From the NCBI GenBank assembly GCA_902522775.1, contig CABYWQ010000004.1, positions 1 through 64,000 on the forward strand: 64,000 nucleotides of DNA. The letters run 5' to 3'. A model generated the notes under the pieces. That model was given only the letters and a program-made list of their open reading frames with translations. It was not told the DNA's origin and ran no database searches. The DNA comes from Eutrophosalina sp902522775 (GTDB taxonomy: Bacteria > Bacteroidota > Bacteroidia > Flavobacteriales > Flavobacteriaceae). Both the position numbers and the translations under genes were made by a program. Position 1 is the first letter of the stretch; the number at the start of each line of letters is the position of its first letter. Shown here in pieces: positions 1-8,245 of this stretch.

Positions 1-83
1 AAGAAATTTATTATATTATTTACATAAAAGTAACTTCCTGTATTTCTAGATTTACTATCAGTATTTGTTAAAAAACCTATCAT
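1..83 (-). CDS. Start of an unidentified gene cut by the window edge
   Basis: An ATG at 83 (reverse strand) opens a frame that runs without a stop for 27 codons to the window edge. The ATG overlaps the stop codon of the upstream gene as ATGA, the same 4-base coupling seen elsewhere in this operon, which is the main reason to believe it. The visible N-terminus begins MIGFLTNTDSKSRNTGSYFY. I do not recognise the family. Context suggests another polysaccharide-locus gene, but no function is assigned. Confidence 0.45.
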   Translation of the reverse strand, partial: MIGFLTNTDSKSRNTGSYFYVNNIINF

Positions 84-1018
84 TTTTTAATAAAAAACAA
101 AAGTGATTTAATTGGATTTAGTATGCAAAGTTTAGCTCTGTCAATATCAAATTTAAATGAATCGTCGCTTAGTGTATATTTTCTGTAAATTGATAACCAC
201 TCGTTGAATGTGTATGATTTCCATAAATATTTAGATGATAAATTAAAATATTTACCAGCTCTAAAACCTAATCTAAAATTATCAACAACAATAAAATTAG
301 ATGCTAACACTCTTTCATATTTTTCTTTTTCTATATCATCATAATCACAATAAAAATCATGTCTAATTTTTATATATTTTGAGATAAATTTGTGAGTAAT
401 ATAATCTTCTGCCATGAACCTGCTTATATTGTTTTTATCAATTTGGTTTTCAGGCTTTGTTGATATTGAATAATATCTTACATCTTCATTCTTAATTAAT
501 TCTATATCAAAAATTTTTAATAAATCTGATTTATGACCTATGAAAAACCAGTCACACACATGATATAATAATTTAGGTCCATATTTTGTATTAATGGTAG
601 TTTGATTTGAAACAACTACTTTATTACCGAAAATTTTAAAGTTTTTATCAAACTTTTTATAAAGTTTGATAAAACTCAAACAATGATTATTGTTAAAAAT
701 TATATCACTTCTACATTTGATGACAATATCATTAGATGTCATTCTTATACCCTTTAAGGAAGATAATATTATTCTATTTGCATTGTGATATGTTTTAGGA
801 TAATCCTTTCTTATTTCACTTCCAGGATCAATGCTTTCAATAATTTTGATATTGAAATTTTTTATGAAATCCAAATTTTGTCCTTTCCATGTGCTAAAAA
901 TTATTTCAGCATCTGGAAAAAATTTAATCGCACTTGATATGGCTTTTAATGTTAAATTTTCTTTTTTTAAAAAAATAACTGGACCTTGAAAAACTATAGA
1001 TAATTTATTTTTCTTCAT
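80..1018 (-). CDS. WavE-like polysaccharide glycosyltransferase
   Basis: This 312-residue soluble protein probably transfers a sugar during surface polysaccharide synthesis in the cytoplasm. The N-terminus SIVFQGPV (about residues 7-14), the NANRIILSSLKGI stretch (79-91) and KCRSD (101-105) fit the WavE lipopolysaccharide-synthesis family, where the acidic residue after RS is a likely metal or donor-binding position. No signal peptide or membrane segment is visible. It overlaps the GT2 gene upstream by 4 bases and the unidentified gene downstream by 4 bases, so it is translationally coupled at the end of the leftward operon. Family assignment is from motif memory; donor and acceptor cannot be inferred. 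Confidence 0.7.
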   Translation of the reverse strand: MKKNKLSIVFQGPVIFLKKENLTLKAISSAIKFFPDAEIIFSTWKGQNLDFIKNFNIKIIESIDPGSEIRKDYPKTYHNANRIILSSLKGIRMTSNDIVIKCRSDIIFNNNHCLSFIKLYKKFDKNFKIFGNKVVVSNQTTINTKYGPKLLYHVCDWFFIGHKSDLLKIFDIELIKNEDVRYYSISTKPENQIDKNNISRFMAEDYITHKFISKYIKIRHDFYCDYDDIEKEKYERVLASNFIVVDNFRLGFRAGKYFNLSSKYLWKSYTFNEWLSIYRKYTLSDDSFKFDIDRAKLCILNPIKSLLFFIKK

Positions 1019-1953
1019 GAACTAATTGATAATTTATATCCCTGAAATAATCCTAAACAAAAGTTGACAAAAATTAAATATCTATTAACTTCCATTAAAT
1101 TGGATATCTTTAGATTTTCACCTGGGTTCGAAAAAATTCTTTTAAAATTTACAATTGGTGATAAAAAAAGTACAGCAAAATGAGCTTTTAAATTTTTTTT
1201 AAAATTTTTTACAGTCACATAAGCACCATTTCTTGCAAATGAATAAACAAATTTTGATGATGTGCTCATATCTCTAGAATAACCCTTTTCCCGTGGTGCT
1301 AAGCCATGAACAACAACAGCTTTTGGATTGAAAATTAATTTTTTACCACTCAAATATAATCTTAAACAAACATCAGTTTCTTCAAAAGAAGCATAGCCGT
1401 GACATAATTTTTCATCCCATCCTCCAATACTTTTCAAAGCCTTAAGTTTAAATGACATGTTTGTTCCTTGAAAGTGTTTTACCTCAATTAATTTATTTCC
1501 AATAATGTTAGATGAGCCAGATGACCATCGATAAAAATCAAATAACCCACATACCTTACTAATATTATTTGAATTTAATCTTACGGGTTTACCTTGTATT
1601 ATTCTCCCTCCTACGCCAACAATATTTGGGTTTTTTTTATATGTGGCGTCTAATTTCTTCAACCATTTTTTTTTTGCAAATCCATCATCATCTACAAAAG
1701 CTAAGATATCAGTATTACAATTTTTTATTGCTAAGTTTCTAAGTCGTGGCTGACTTCCACTATCAAGTTTTAATTTAAAATAATCAATACATGGAAAGCT
1801 TTTTCTAATTAATTTCTTTGATTCATCATTTTCTGAAGCATCAACAACAATGATTTGATTAGGCATCAAATCTTGATTAAATATATTTGAGAGGCATTTG
1901 AATAAAATTTTGGGTCTGTTTTTTGTTACTACAGCAACACAATAAGTAATCAT
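1015..1953 (-). CDS. Family 2 glycosyltransferase
   Basis: This 312-residue protein has a GT-A fold of the GT2 family and should add one sugar from a nucleotide donor to a lipid-linked glycan at the inner membrane face. The N-terminus CVAVVTKNRP (5-14), IVVDASENDE (35-44) and FVDDDG (86-91, the DxD metal site) are typical. An EETD motif (191-194) supplies the probable catalytic base, as in rhamnosyltransferase-like GT2 enzymes. A hydrophobic stretch near residues 255-270 may give membrane association. It starts one base from the stop of the upstream GT4 gene and overlaps the next gene by 4 bases. The sugar specificity is unknown. Confidence 0.85.
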   Translation of the reverse strand: MITYCVAVVTKNRPKILFKCLSNIFNQDLMPNQIIVVDASENDESKKLIRKSFPCIDYFKLKLDSGSQPRLRNLAIKNCNTDILAFVDDDGFAKKKWLKKLDATYKKNPNIVGVGGRIIQGKPVRLNSNNISKVCGLFDFYRWSSGSSNIIGNKLIEVKHFQGTNMSFKLKALKSIGGWDEKLCHGYASFEETDVCLRLYLSGKKLIFNPKAVVVHGLAPREKGYSRDMSTSSKFVYSFARNGAYVTVKNFKKNLKAHFAVLFLSPIVNFKRIFSNPGENLKISNLMEVNRYLIFVNFCLGLFQGYKLSISS

Positions 1954-3135
1954 CTATTTTGTAAAGAATTTAATCATAGATCTATCCCATATTTCGGTGT
2001 TAAAAGCTTTTTTAACATAATTATGACCATTATTCGAAATTTCATTTGCTAAAGCTTTATTGTTATCAAGTTCAATAATTGCTTCCATGAATTCTTCTTT
2101 ATTAGCATTTCTTAATAAACAATTAAATCTATCTCTACCAACTTCAGGTAAACCACCAATATTAGATAAAACTAGTGGTTTTTGCATAGCCATTGTTTCT
2201 AACATTGCGATTGCAGTAGCCTCTCTACATGGACTTGGAAGAACAACTATATCTGCACTTGCATAAATATTTGGAATCCTCAAAGTATCTATATGGCCAG
2301 TAAAGAAAATGCAATCTTGTAAATTATTTTCAAGAACTAAATTTTCCCAGTACTTTATTCCAGTACTGGTTCCAGTAATAATAAGTTGAAAATTATCACT
2401 CTTTAAATTTTTCATTATATCAATCATAATGTCTGTTCCTCTTTCCTTCATTGCCATTTTGGGTAATAAAATAATTTTCTTATGGGAAAATTTGGATTTT
2501 ATCTCTTGATCAGGTTCAACATTTGGATTGAACTTATTTGTATCAACAAAATTTGGGATGTAATGAAATTTATTTTGTAATTGAGGTTTTTTTAAGGTTG
2601 TGAAATGAATAAAAAATAAATCATTAGTAATAATTCTTTTAAGTTTTCTAGATGAAAATTTTGTAACACTTCTTAGAAGAAAAAAAGAGAATCTTTCCTT
2701 TAAATTTCTTAACGTAATTTTCTGATAAACCCAAGGAACATCCCATTCTACTCCATGGTTCATTCCAGTTAAATAATATTTATTATTGAGCCATAGTGTA
2801 TGAGGAAATGACATATGATGATTGTGGAAATGAACCCAATCTGTATCTTTTTCTATGTATGGATTAAGGAAAAAACTTGCCCAAGTCCATCTTCTTACAA
2901 AACCCAATTTTTCTAAAAATCTATATTTTCTTTCTTTGACTTGAATTATTTTTATTTTTTCAAAAGTGAAATTTTTTCTCTCTTTTCCAAATTGAATTAC
3001 TACTACTTCATGATTTTGATCTAATAATAATTTACATGTCCTGTATAATAATTGTTCTTGACCTCCAAAAAAATCTCCAGTGGTTTGAGCTCCCAAATAG
3101 CCAATAAATGATTCTGTGATTATAGTTATTTTCAT
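1954..3135 (-). CDS. Family 4 glycosyltransferase
   Basis: This 393-residue protein is a GT-B retaining glycosyltransferase of family GT4. The N-terminal domain carries a glycine-rich segment (GDFFGGQEQLLYRTCKLL) where acceptor-binding loops usually lie. The C-terminal domain has PKMAMKERGTDIMIDI and the E-x7-E motif EATAIAMLE followed by PLVLSNIGGLPEV, which bind the nucleotide-sugar phosphate. Length is normal for the family. It sits 6 bases after the nucleotidyltransferase-HAD gene and directly before a GT2 gene, so it is part of the same leftward transcription unit. The substrate is not predictable from sequence. Confidence 0.88.
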   Translation of the reverse strand: MKITIITESFIGYLGAQTTGDFFGGQEQLLYRTCKLLLDQNHEVVVIQFGKERKNFTFEKIKIIQVKERKYRFLEKLGFVRRWTWASFFLNPYIEKDTDWVHFHNHHMSFPHTLWLNNKYYLTGMNHGVEWDVPWVYQKITLRNLKERFSFFLLRSVTKFSSRKLKRIITNDLFFIHFTTLKKPQLQNKFHYIPNFVDTNKFNPNVEPDQEIKSKFSHKKIILLPKMAMKERGTDIMIDIMKNLKSDNFQLIITGTSTGIKYWENLVLENNLQDCIFFTGHIDTLRIPNIYASADIVVLPSPCREATAIAMLETMAMQKPLVLSNIGGLPEVGRDRFNCLLRNANKEEFMEAIIELDNNKALANEISNNGHNYVKKAFNTEIWDRSMIKFFTK

Positions 3136-3141
3136 GATAAG

Positions 3142-4218
3142 TTAAATTTGTTCAAAGTCAATTCCAATTGAGTCTCTTAAAATATCTTTTAAATCTGATG
3201 AATTTCGTTTTAAATTAATGGAATCACAACTTTTGTAAGGGTTAGACTTAGAATAATCATTTATGACAATTCTTTTTGAATGATTTAAATCCATAATCAA
3301 ACTGTGAAATGGCATATCAATTTTTTTCATTTGATTAATTGTTGCTTTTCTATATTTTTCTGGTCTTGATGTTGTTAATATAATCTTGAATTTATTAGAA
3401 TTATATAAATTTCTTAATATATTAACATTTTCCACTATCGGTTGTGTGTTTCCAATGTACGGAGGAAAATGTGCAGATGAATTAATTACTAAAGTTCCAT
3501 CAATATCAACAAATAATGTTCCATAAGTTTTTTTGTAACGATTCCAATCTTCTATAGTTCCCCAATCGTGGTAATCTTTCACTTTAAGTGGAGAAAAAAT
3601 TTTACCTTTTAAAATAAGCTGAAAAATAATATTACTAATATATCTTTCTTTATTTTCAGGCATTTCCTTCAATACTTCTAAAAAAGTTTCTGTTGATTCA
3701 AATGAATATGCACCAACACAAAAAAAAGAGCTTATAACATTTTTTTCAATAATATTTGAAATTTTAGAGTTTTTGTCTATCTGAATATATGATTTATTAA
3801 TTGGCTTAATAAGACCAGAATTATTTAAATCTTGAAAAGCTACAGAATTTCCAGGTTTTATATCCGCTCTAAAAAAATTATCTGAATCTTTTATAGTAAA
3901 TGGACCTTTTAAATTAGCTAACCTAATTCCCATTTCGACTGTCTCTGGTTGATCTTTTGTTGATTTATCAAGAATTACAAATTTTGTCTTCTTTAAAAGT
4001 CCTAAATCTTTTAACTCATCTTTGAAACCTTTTAAAAAAGAGAAATTTTCTTCATGTTCTTTAAGAATTACAAACACTATAGATTTAAATTTTTCATAAT
4101 TCAATCCTAAGATTGCTTGAATCCCCATAAATCTTCCGTTCGGATGTGTTAGCATCCACTTAGGTCTCATTTCAGGAAATCTAGAAGATTTTCCCGCCAT
4201 TGGTACAATTAAGTTCAT
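3142..4218 (-). CDS. Nucleotidyltransferase fused to HAD phosphatase, capsule type
   Basis: This 358-residue protein has two enzyme domains. Residues 1 to about 230 form a nucleotidyltransferase with MAGKSSRF (7-14, nucleotide loop), KDSDNFF (110-116, metal aspartates) and YHDWGTIEDW (216-225). Residues 233-358 form a HAD phosphatase resembling capsule-biosynthesis phosphatases, with VDIDGTLV (237-244, nucleophile aspartate), TTSRPE and a late INDYS. One chain may therefore remove a phosphate and activate a phosphorylated compound with a nucleotide. It overlaps the kinase gene upstream by 4 bases, which suggests kinase and nucleotidyltransferase act in sequence. The substrate may be a sugar phosphate or an alcohol phosphate, by analogy with LicA/LicC. 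That last point is inference. Confidence 0.75.
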   Translation of the reverse strand: MNLIVPMAGKSSRFPEMRPKWMLTHPNGRFMGIQAILGLNYEKFKSIVFVILKEHEENFSFLKGFKDELKDLGLLKKTKFVILDKSTKDQPETVEMGIRLANLKGPFTIKDSDNFFRADIKPGNSVAFQDLNNSGLIKPINKSYIQIDKNSKISNIIEKNVISSFFCVGAYSFESTETFLEVLKEMPENKERYISNIIFQLILKGKIFSPLKVKDYHDWGTIEDWNRYKKTYGTLFVDIDGTLVINSSAHFPPYIGNTQPIVENVNILRNLYNSNKFKIILTTSRPEKYRKATINQMKKIDMPFHSLIMDLNHSKRIVINDYSKSNPYKSCDSINLKRNSSDLKDILRDSIGIDFEQI

Positions 4219-5069
4219 ATTTTTTTTAATAATTTATTTAAGTTTATTTTTAAAAATCTTATCTCACTTTTTTTAGTAACATAAGGCATTATTCTTACTA
4301 AGTTCAAAATTTCTAAGTAATTATACCATAATTTAATTTCTTCATTACTATTAACGAAATTTTGTAATCTCAAATCTAAATAATTAAATATTTGTTTTAA
4401 TCTAAGAATTTTATACTCTGGCAATTGAGTATTAATTAATAAAGTCCAAAAAAACCTGGTGTCTTGTCTTATCTTTACTAAATCAATTATTGGTGAATCA
4501 ATAAAAGAGTCCAAGAAATCAATTAAATATATTTCTTTATTATCCTTAAATAACACGTTTGAAAAAGTAAGATCACCATGGCAATATCCAACTGGAATTT
4601 TGGAATTTGGAATATTATTTTTAAGATAATTCAAAATCTTTTTTTTTAAGGATTCAGAATAATTCAGATTTGATTTTAAGATATTACAAAGGTTAGAAAC
4701 TTTCTTTTTTACAAGAGATTCTACATTACAATATTTTGAGCTTTTAAAATTTAACTTCAAAAAACTTTCCAATTTTAAATAAACCTCAGAAACATCCTTA
4801 GGTGAAATAAATGAAAAAAAATCACAAACATTATAGCCATGAACATACTCCATATCAAAAAAGAAAAGCCCTTTTGAATTTAGTCCTTTGTTATAAATTT
4901 TTGGAATTTTAAAACTTTTAAATTTAAATTCATTTTGTTTTAAATATTGAGATTTTAACCTTAAATTATACTCATTAGAGGGCGAAATTTTTCTAATAAA
5001 ACCATAATCATCTTTAATTAATTGTATTTCACAACCAGATCTTCCAGTGTCTAAGGTTAAATTGCTCAT
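4215..5069 (-). CDS. APH/choline-kinase-like small-molecule kinase
   Basis: This 284-residue protein belongs to the phosphotransferase (APH, choline kinase-like) superfamily. The catalytic loop HGDLTFSN (164-171) and the metal-binding LIDFLDSF (182-189) match Brenner-type HGDxxxxN and D motifs. The N-terminal lobe is short and no membrane segment is visible. It overlaps the Gmd-like gene by one base (TAATG) and the nucleotidyltransferase-HAD gene by 4 bases. That coupling suggests it phosphorylates a small substrate which the next enzyme activates with a nucleotide. An antibiotic-resistance role is unlikely in this context. The substrate remains unknown. Confidence 0.72.
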   Translation of the reverse strand: MSNLTLDTGRSGCEIQLIKDDYGFIRKISPSNEYNLRLKSQYLKQNEFKFKSFKIPKIYNKGLNSKGLFFFDMEYVHGYNVCDFFSFISPKDVSEVYLKLESFLKLNFKSSKYCNVESLVKKKVSNLCNILKSNLNYSESLKKKILNYLKNNIPNSKIPVGYCHGDLTFSNVLFKDNKEIYLIDFLDSFIDSPIIDLVKIRQDTRFFWTLLINTQLPEYKILRLKQIFNYLDLRLQNFVNSNEEIKLWYNYLEILNLVRIMPYVTKKSEIRFLKINLNKLLKKI

Positions 5070-5956
5070 TAATCAAGTTGATGACTCATCATAATTTTTG
5101 CTAAATCCTGAAAAGTTTTCTTTGGTTTCCAGCCAATTGAATGAATAGTCTTTGGGTTAGATATTAATATTTTACTTTCAGTTTTTTTCTTTTTGAAAAT
5201 TGTGTGATCTTCATAATTTAAATTAGCTATTTTAAAGCATATTTTTATCCAATCTAAAATCGAATATACTTTACCACAACCAATGATACTCTCATTAATT
5301 TTATCTTGATTTACTAAAGTCCATATTGCTTCAACTATGTCTGCAGCATAGTTAAATTCCTTTCTATAGCCGTGGTCATCTACTTGAAGCATTTCATTAC
5401 TTCCATTTTTAATTCTAAGAACAGTTTGAGCGATTTTTTGGTTTATATAGTACTCTGATCTCATTTCGCTATCATGATTAAATAGATAACCAATATATAT
5501 ATTTAAACCAAAAAAATCTCTGTAGTATCTACTTGTTAAAACAGATTGGACCCTCATCAATGAATATGAATTTGAAATATCAAATTCATCTTTTTCTGAA
5601 ATTGGAAAACCCTTGTTTACAAATTGTATTGCACTTCCTGATATAAAAATTCTACAATTTTTTGAGTATAATCTTGATGCTTCTAAAATATTTAATGTTC
5701 CATTAACAATAGAATCGTTGTTTGAAAAAATTAAATCATGATTAATTGAAGAATTAGCAGCGAAATGAAAAATATAGTTAGGCTTATTTTTTCTTATAAT
5801 TTTTTTAACAAAATTAAAGTCTGATACATTTCCAACTATATCTGAATTTTTTCTTGAAACTAAAATTGATAATATATTTTTTGAATCTAATAATTTTTTT
5901 AAAAAATATCCATCTTGACCATTAGATCCAAAGATAATTGCTTTTTTGAATGACAT
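5069..5956 (-). CDS. Gmd-like SDR protein with altered catalytic residues
   Basis: This 295-residue protein is an extended short-chain dehydrogenase most like GDP-mannose 4,6-dehydratase. The NAD(P) loop FGSNGQDGYFL (9-19) is intact, and the GYLFNHDSEMR segment matches the Gmd substrate loop. The active site differs. The usual STSE segment reads SGSA (106-109), losing Thr and Glu, and the YxxxK motif reads YSLMR (131-135), with Lys replaced by Arg. Dehydratase activity is therefore doubtful. It may be a reductase, an epimerase or a non-catalytic partner. A normal gmd lies two genes upstream in the same operon, so this is a diverged paralogue rather than the working enzyme. Assignment to the SDR superfamily is secure; function is not. 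Confidence 0.7.
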   Translation of the reverse strand: MSFKKAIIFGSNGQDGYFLKKLLDSKNILSILVSRKNSDIVGNVSDFNFVKKIIRKNKPNYIFHFAANSSINHDLIFSNNDSIVNGTLNILEASRLYSKNCRIFISGSAIQFVNKGFPISEKDEFDISNSYSLMRVQSVLTSRYYRDFFGLNIYIGYLFNHDSEMRSEYYINQKIAQTVLRIKNGSNEMLQVDDHGYRKEFNYAADIVEAIWTLVNQDKINESIIGCGKVYSILDWIKICFKIANLNYEDHTIFKKKKTESKILISNPKTIHSIGWKPKKTFQDLAKIMMSHQLD

Positions 5957-5959
5957 CTA

Positions 5960-7189
5960 TTATATAATTTCAATTTCTGGTAGGGGAAAAATAAATTTTC
6001 CACCTCTTGCAATAAAATCTTTTTCTCTTTCTAAAATATTATTTTTAAAATGCCAGGGTAATACAAGATAATAATCAGGGTTCATTTTTTTCGCTTCCTC
6101 CTCAGAGATTATTGGAATTAATGATCCTGGTGTATAACAACCAAACTTTTCACTATTAACCTCCGCTATAAATGGAATTTCTTTGGATGTCAAACCACAG
6201 TATTGGAGTAAAACATTTCCTTTTGTGCTAGCACCATATCCAAAAATTGTTTTGCCACTTTCATTTATGGAATAAATAAGATCTAACAGGTTTTTTCTAT
6301 GCTCAACAACTCTTTTACTAAATTCTTCATATGGTTTAATTGTATTTAGAGCCATATTTTCTTCTTGCTTTAAAAGCCAAGAAATAATAGCTGAATTAGG
6401 TTTATGAATTGAATTTTTTTTTGAAGCTGTAACAGCAAAACTTCCTCCATTGATAGAATTCATCTGAACATCAATAACTTTCATATCACACTTGTTTAAT
6501 ATTTCTTTTATAACATCCAAAGAATAAAATTCTAAGTGCTCATGACAAATAGTATCATAACTATTTGTTCTTAACATTGATGGCATGTAACTTTGCTCAA
6601 AATGCCATATACCATCATTTTCTAAACAATTATATATTTGTTGAACAAAAGAAACAGGATCTTCTAAATCGTAAAACATGGCAATTGAAGTAATTATTTT
6701 TGCTTTTCTATCGGGAAATTTTTTCTTAAAAACTGCCTCACTAAAAAAATCTGGAATTAAAGTTATATCATCAGTGTAATATTTACTAAATTTCTTTCCT
6801 GTTGGATCAATACCAACTTTTACATGATTTCCAGAATATGACTTTAATGATGTTGCATCATTACTTCCAATATCAATTACTATATCGTCATCAGTTAATG
6901 AAATTAGAGTCTCTAAAAATTTAATTTTGTTCTGTAGATGTCTGACCATTGACTGATTTAATCCTGACCTATATCCGTAGTTATCTCCATACATTTCATC
7001 TAGGGAATAAGATTGTTTCATTTGTAAAAGACCACTATCTGGACACCAAACTAGATCTACAGGTCCTTTAAATACTCTTTCGTTTTTTGATTTTGGAAAG
7101 ACGCCAGTCATGCTCTGTTTGCCTAAGCTCAAAATATTTATTAAGTTTTTACTTTCCGATATTCTACATCTTTTAATTTCTTTATACAT
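5960..7189 (-). CDS. SAM-dependent sugar C-methyltransferase-like protein
   Basis: This 409-residue protein resembles nucleotide-sugar C-methyltransferases of the Methyltransf_13/Methyltransf_14 architecture: an N-terminal zinc-binding module, a SAM domain with VIDIGSND (104-111), a CHEHLEF motif (215-221) and a C-terminal Rossmann-like domain beginning FGYGASTKGN. In relatives the zinc module uses two CxxC pairs. Here only Cys8 and Cys49 remain and both partner positions are serine (Ser11, Ser52), so zinc binding may be lost or altered. It follows gmd by 11 bases and precedes the Gmd-like gene by 3, so a GDP-4-keto-6-deoxyhexose is a plausible substrate. ahcY and metK lie just upstream in the same unit. 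Confidence 0.78.
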   Translation of the reverse strand: MYKEIKRCRISESKNLINILSLGKQSMTGVFPKSKNERVFKGPVDLVWCPDSGLLQMKQSYSLDEMYGDNYGYRSGLNQSMVRHLQNKIKFLETLISLTDDDIVIDIGSNDATSLKSYSGNHVKVGIDPTGKKFSKYYTDDITLIPDFFSEAVFKKKFPDRKAKIITSIAMFYDLEDPVSFVQQIYNCLENDGIWHFEQSYMPSMLRTNSYDTICHEHLEFYSLDVIKEILNKCDMKVIDVQMNSINGGSFAVTASKKNSIHKPNSAIISWLLKQEENMALNTIKPYEEFSKRVVEHRKNLLDLIYSINESGKTIFGYGASTKGNVLLQYCGLTSKEIPFIAEVNSEKFGCYTPGSLIPIISEEEAKKMNPDYYLVLPWHFKNNILEREKDFIARGGKFIFPLPEIEII

Positions 7190-7200
7190 AATTTAACTAT

Positions 7201-8244
7201 TTAAATATTTTTCATTTCTGAATGCATCATTTCTTCAATCAACATATCTAAATCGTATTTTGGTTTCCAATTAAGTTCTTTTTTTGCCAATGATGCATCA
7301 CCAACTAACAAGTCAACCTCAGACGGTCTAAAGTATTTTTTTGATACTGAAACAACTACCTGTCCTTTTTTTAAATTATAATTTTTATAATCTCTTGATA
7401 TCATACCTTTTTCTCCTTCTCCTTTACCCTCAAAATGTATATCAATGTTAAAAACATTAAATGATTTTTTTATAAAATCTCTAACAGAAGTTGTTACTCC
7501 AGTAGCAAGAACATAGTCTTTTGCAATTTTTTGTTGTAACATTAACCACATTCCCTCAACATAATCTTTTGCATGACCCCAGTCTCTCTTAGCATCTAGA
7601 TTTCCTAGAACTAGAGTATTTTCTTTTCCTTTTAAAATTCTAGCAATAGATCTTGTTATCTTTCTTGTTACAAAAGTTTCTCCACGAATAGGTGACTCAT
7701 GGTTAAATAAAATCCCATTACAAGCATACAACCCATAAGCCTCTCTGTAATTTACAGTTATCCAAAACCCATAAAGTTTGGCAACACCATATGGTGATCT
7801 GGGGTAGAAAGGAGTATTTTCTGTTTGAGGAATTTCTTTTACTTTACCATATAGTTCAGAAGTTGAGGCTTGATATATTTTTATTTTTTTTAAGCCCAGT
7901 ATTCTAACAGCTTCTAAAATCCTCAAAGTACCTAATCCATCGATATCAGCAGTATACTCAGGAATATCAAAACTAATATGAACATGGCTCATTGCTCCGA
8001 GATTATATATTTCATCTGGCTTAATTTGTTGAATTATTCGAACTAAATTTGATGTATCAGAAAGATCACCATAATGAAGAAAAAAGTTTTCCTGATTATT
8101 TTTTATTAAATCATCTATTCTGTTCGTATTAAAAATCGATGATCTTCTTCTTAAGCCGTGAACTTCATATTGCTTTGAGAGTAACAATCTTGACAAGTAT
8201 GCACCGTCTTGACCATTAACACCAATAATTAAAGCTTTTTTCAT
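7201..8244 (-). CDS. gmd: GDP-mannose 4,6-dehydratase
   Basis: This 347-residue enzyme converts GDP-D-mannose to GDP-4-keto-6-deoxy-D-mannose in the cytoplasm. The NADP loop GVNGQDGAYL (8-17), the catalytic Thr128 and Glu130 (in ASTSELYG), Tyr152 and Lys156 (YGVAK) and the NHESPIRGETFVTRKIT loop are all canonical. The frame stays open upstream to 8316, but I chose the ATG at 8244 because MKKALIIG is the normal family start and it lies one base from the ahcY stop at 8246. No GDP-fucose synthase or perosamine synthase is visible in the window, so the product is probably processed by the methyltransferase and Gmd-like neighbours or by genes beyond the left edge. Confidence 0.95.
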   Translation of the reverse strand: MKKALIIGVNGQDGAYLSRLLLSKQYEVHGLRRRSSIFNTNRIDDLIKNNQENFFLHYGDLSDTSNLVRIIQQIKPDEIYNLGAMSHVHISFDIPEYTADIDGLGTLRILEAVRILGLKKIKIYQASTSELYGKVKEIPQTENTPFYPRSPYGVAKLYGFWITVNYREAYGLYACNGILFNHESPIRGETFVTRKITRSIARILKGKENTLVLGNLDAKRDWGHAKDYVEGMWLMLQQKIAKDYVLATGVTTSVRDFIKKSFNVFNIDIHFEGKGEGEKGMISRDYKNYNLKKGQVVVSVSKKYFRPSEVDLLVGDASLAKKELNWKPKYDLDMLIEEMMHSEMKNI

Positions 8245-8245
8245 A

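Noticed and set aside
4215..5069. Aminoglycoside resistance kinase
   Set aside because: Only the general APH-fold motifs are present, and the gene is coupled to polysaccharide genes; a small-molecule kinase in that pathway is more likely.
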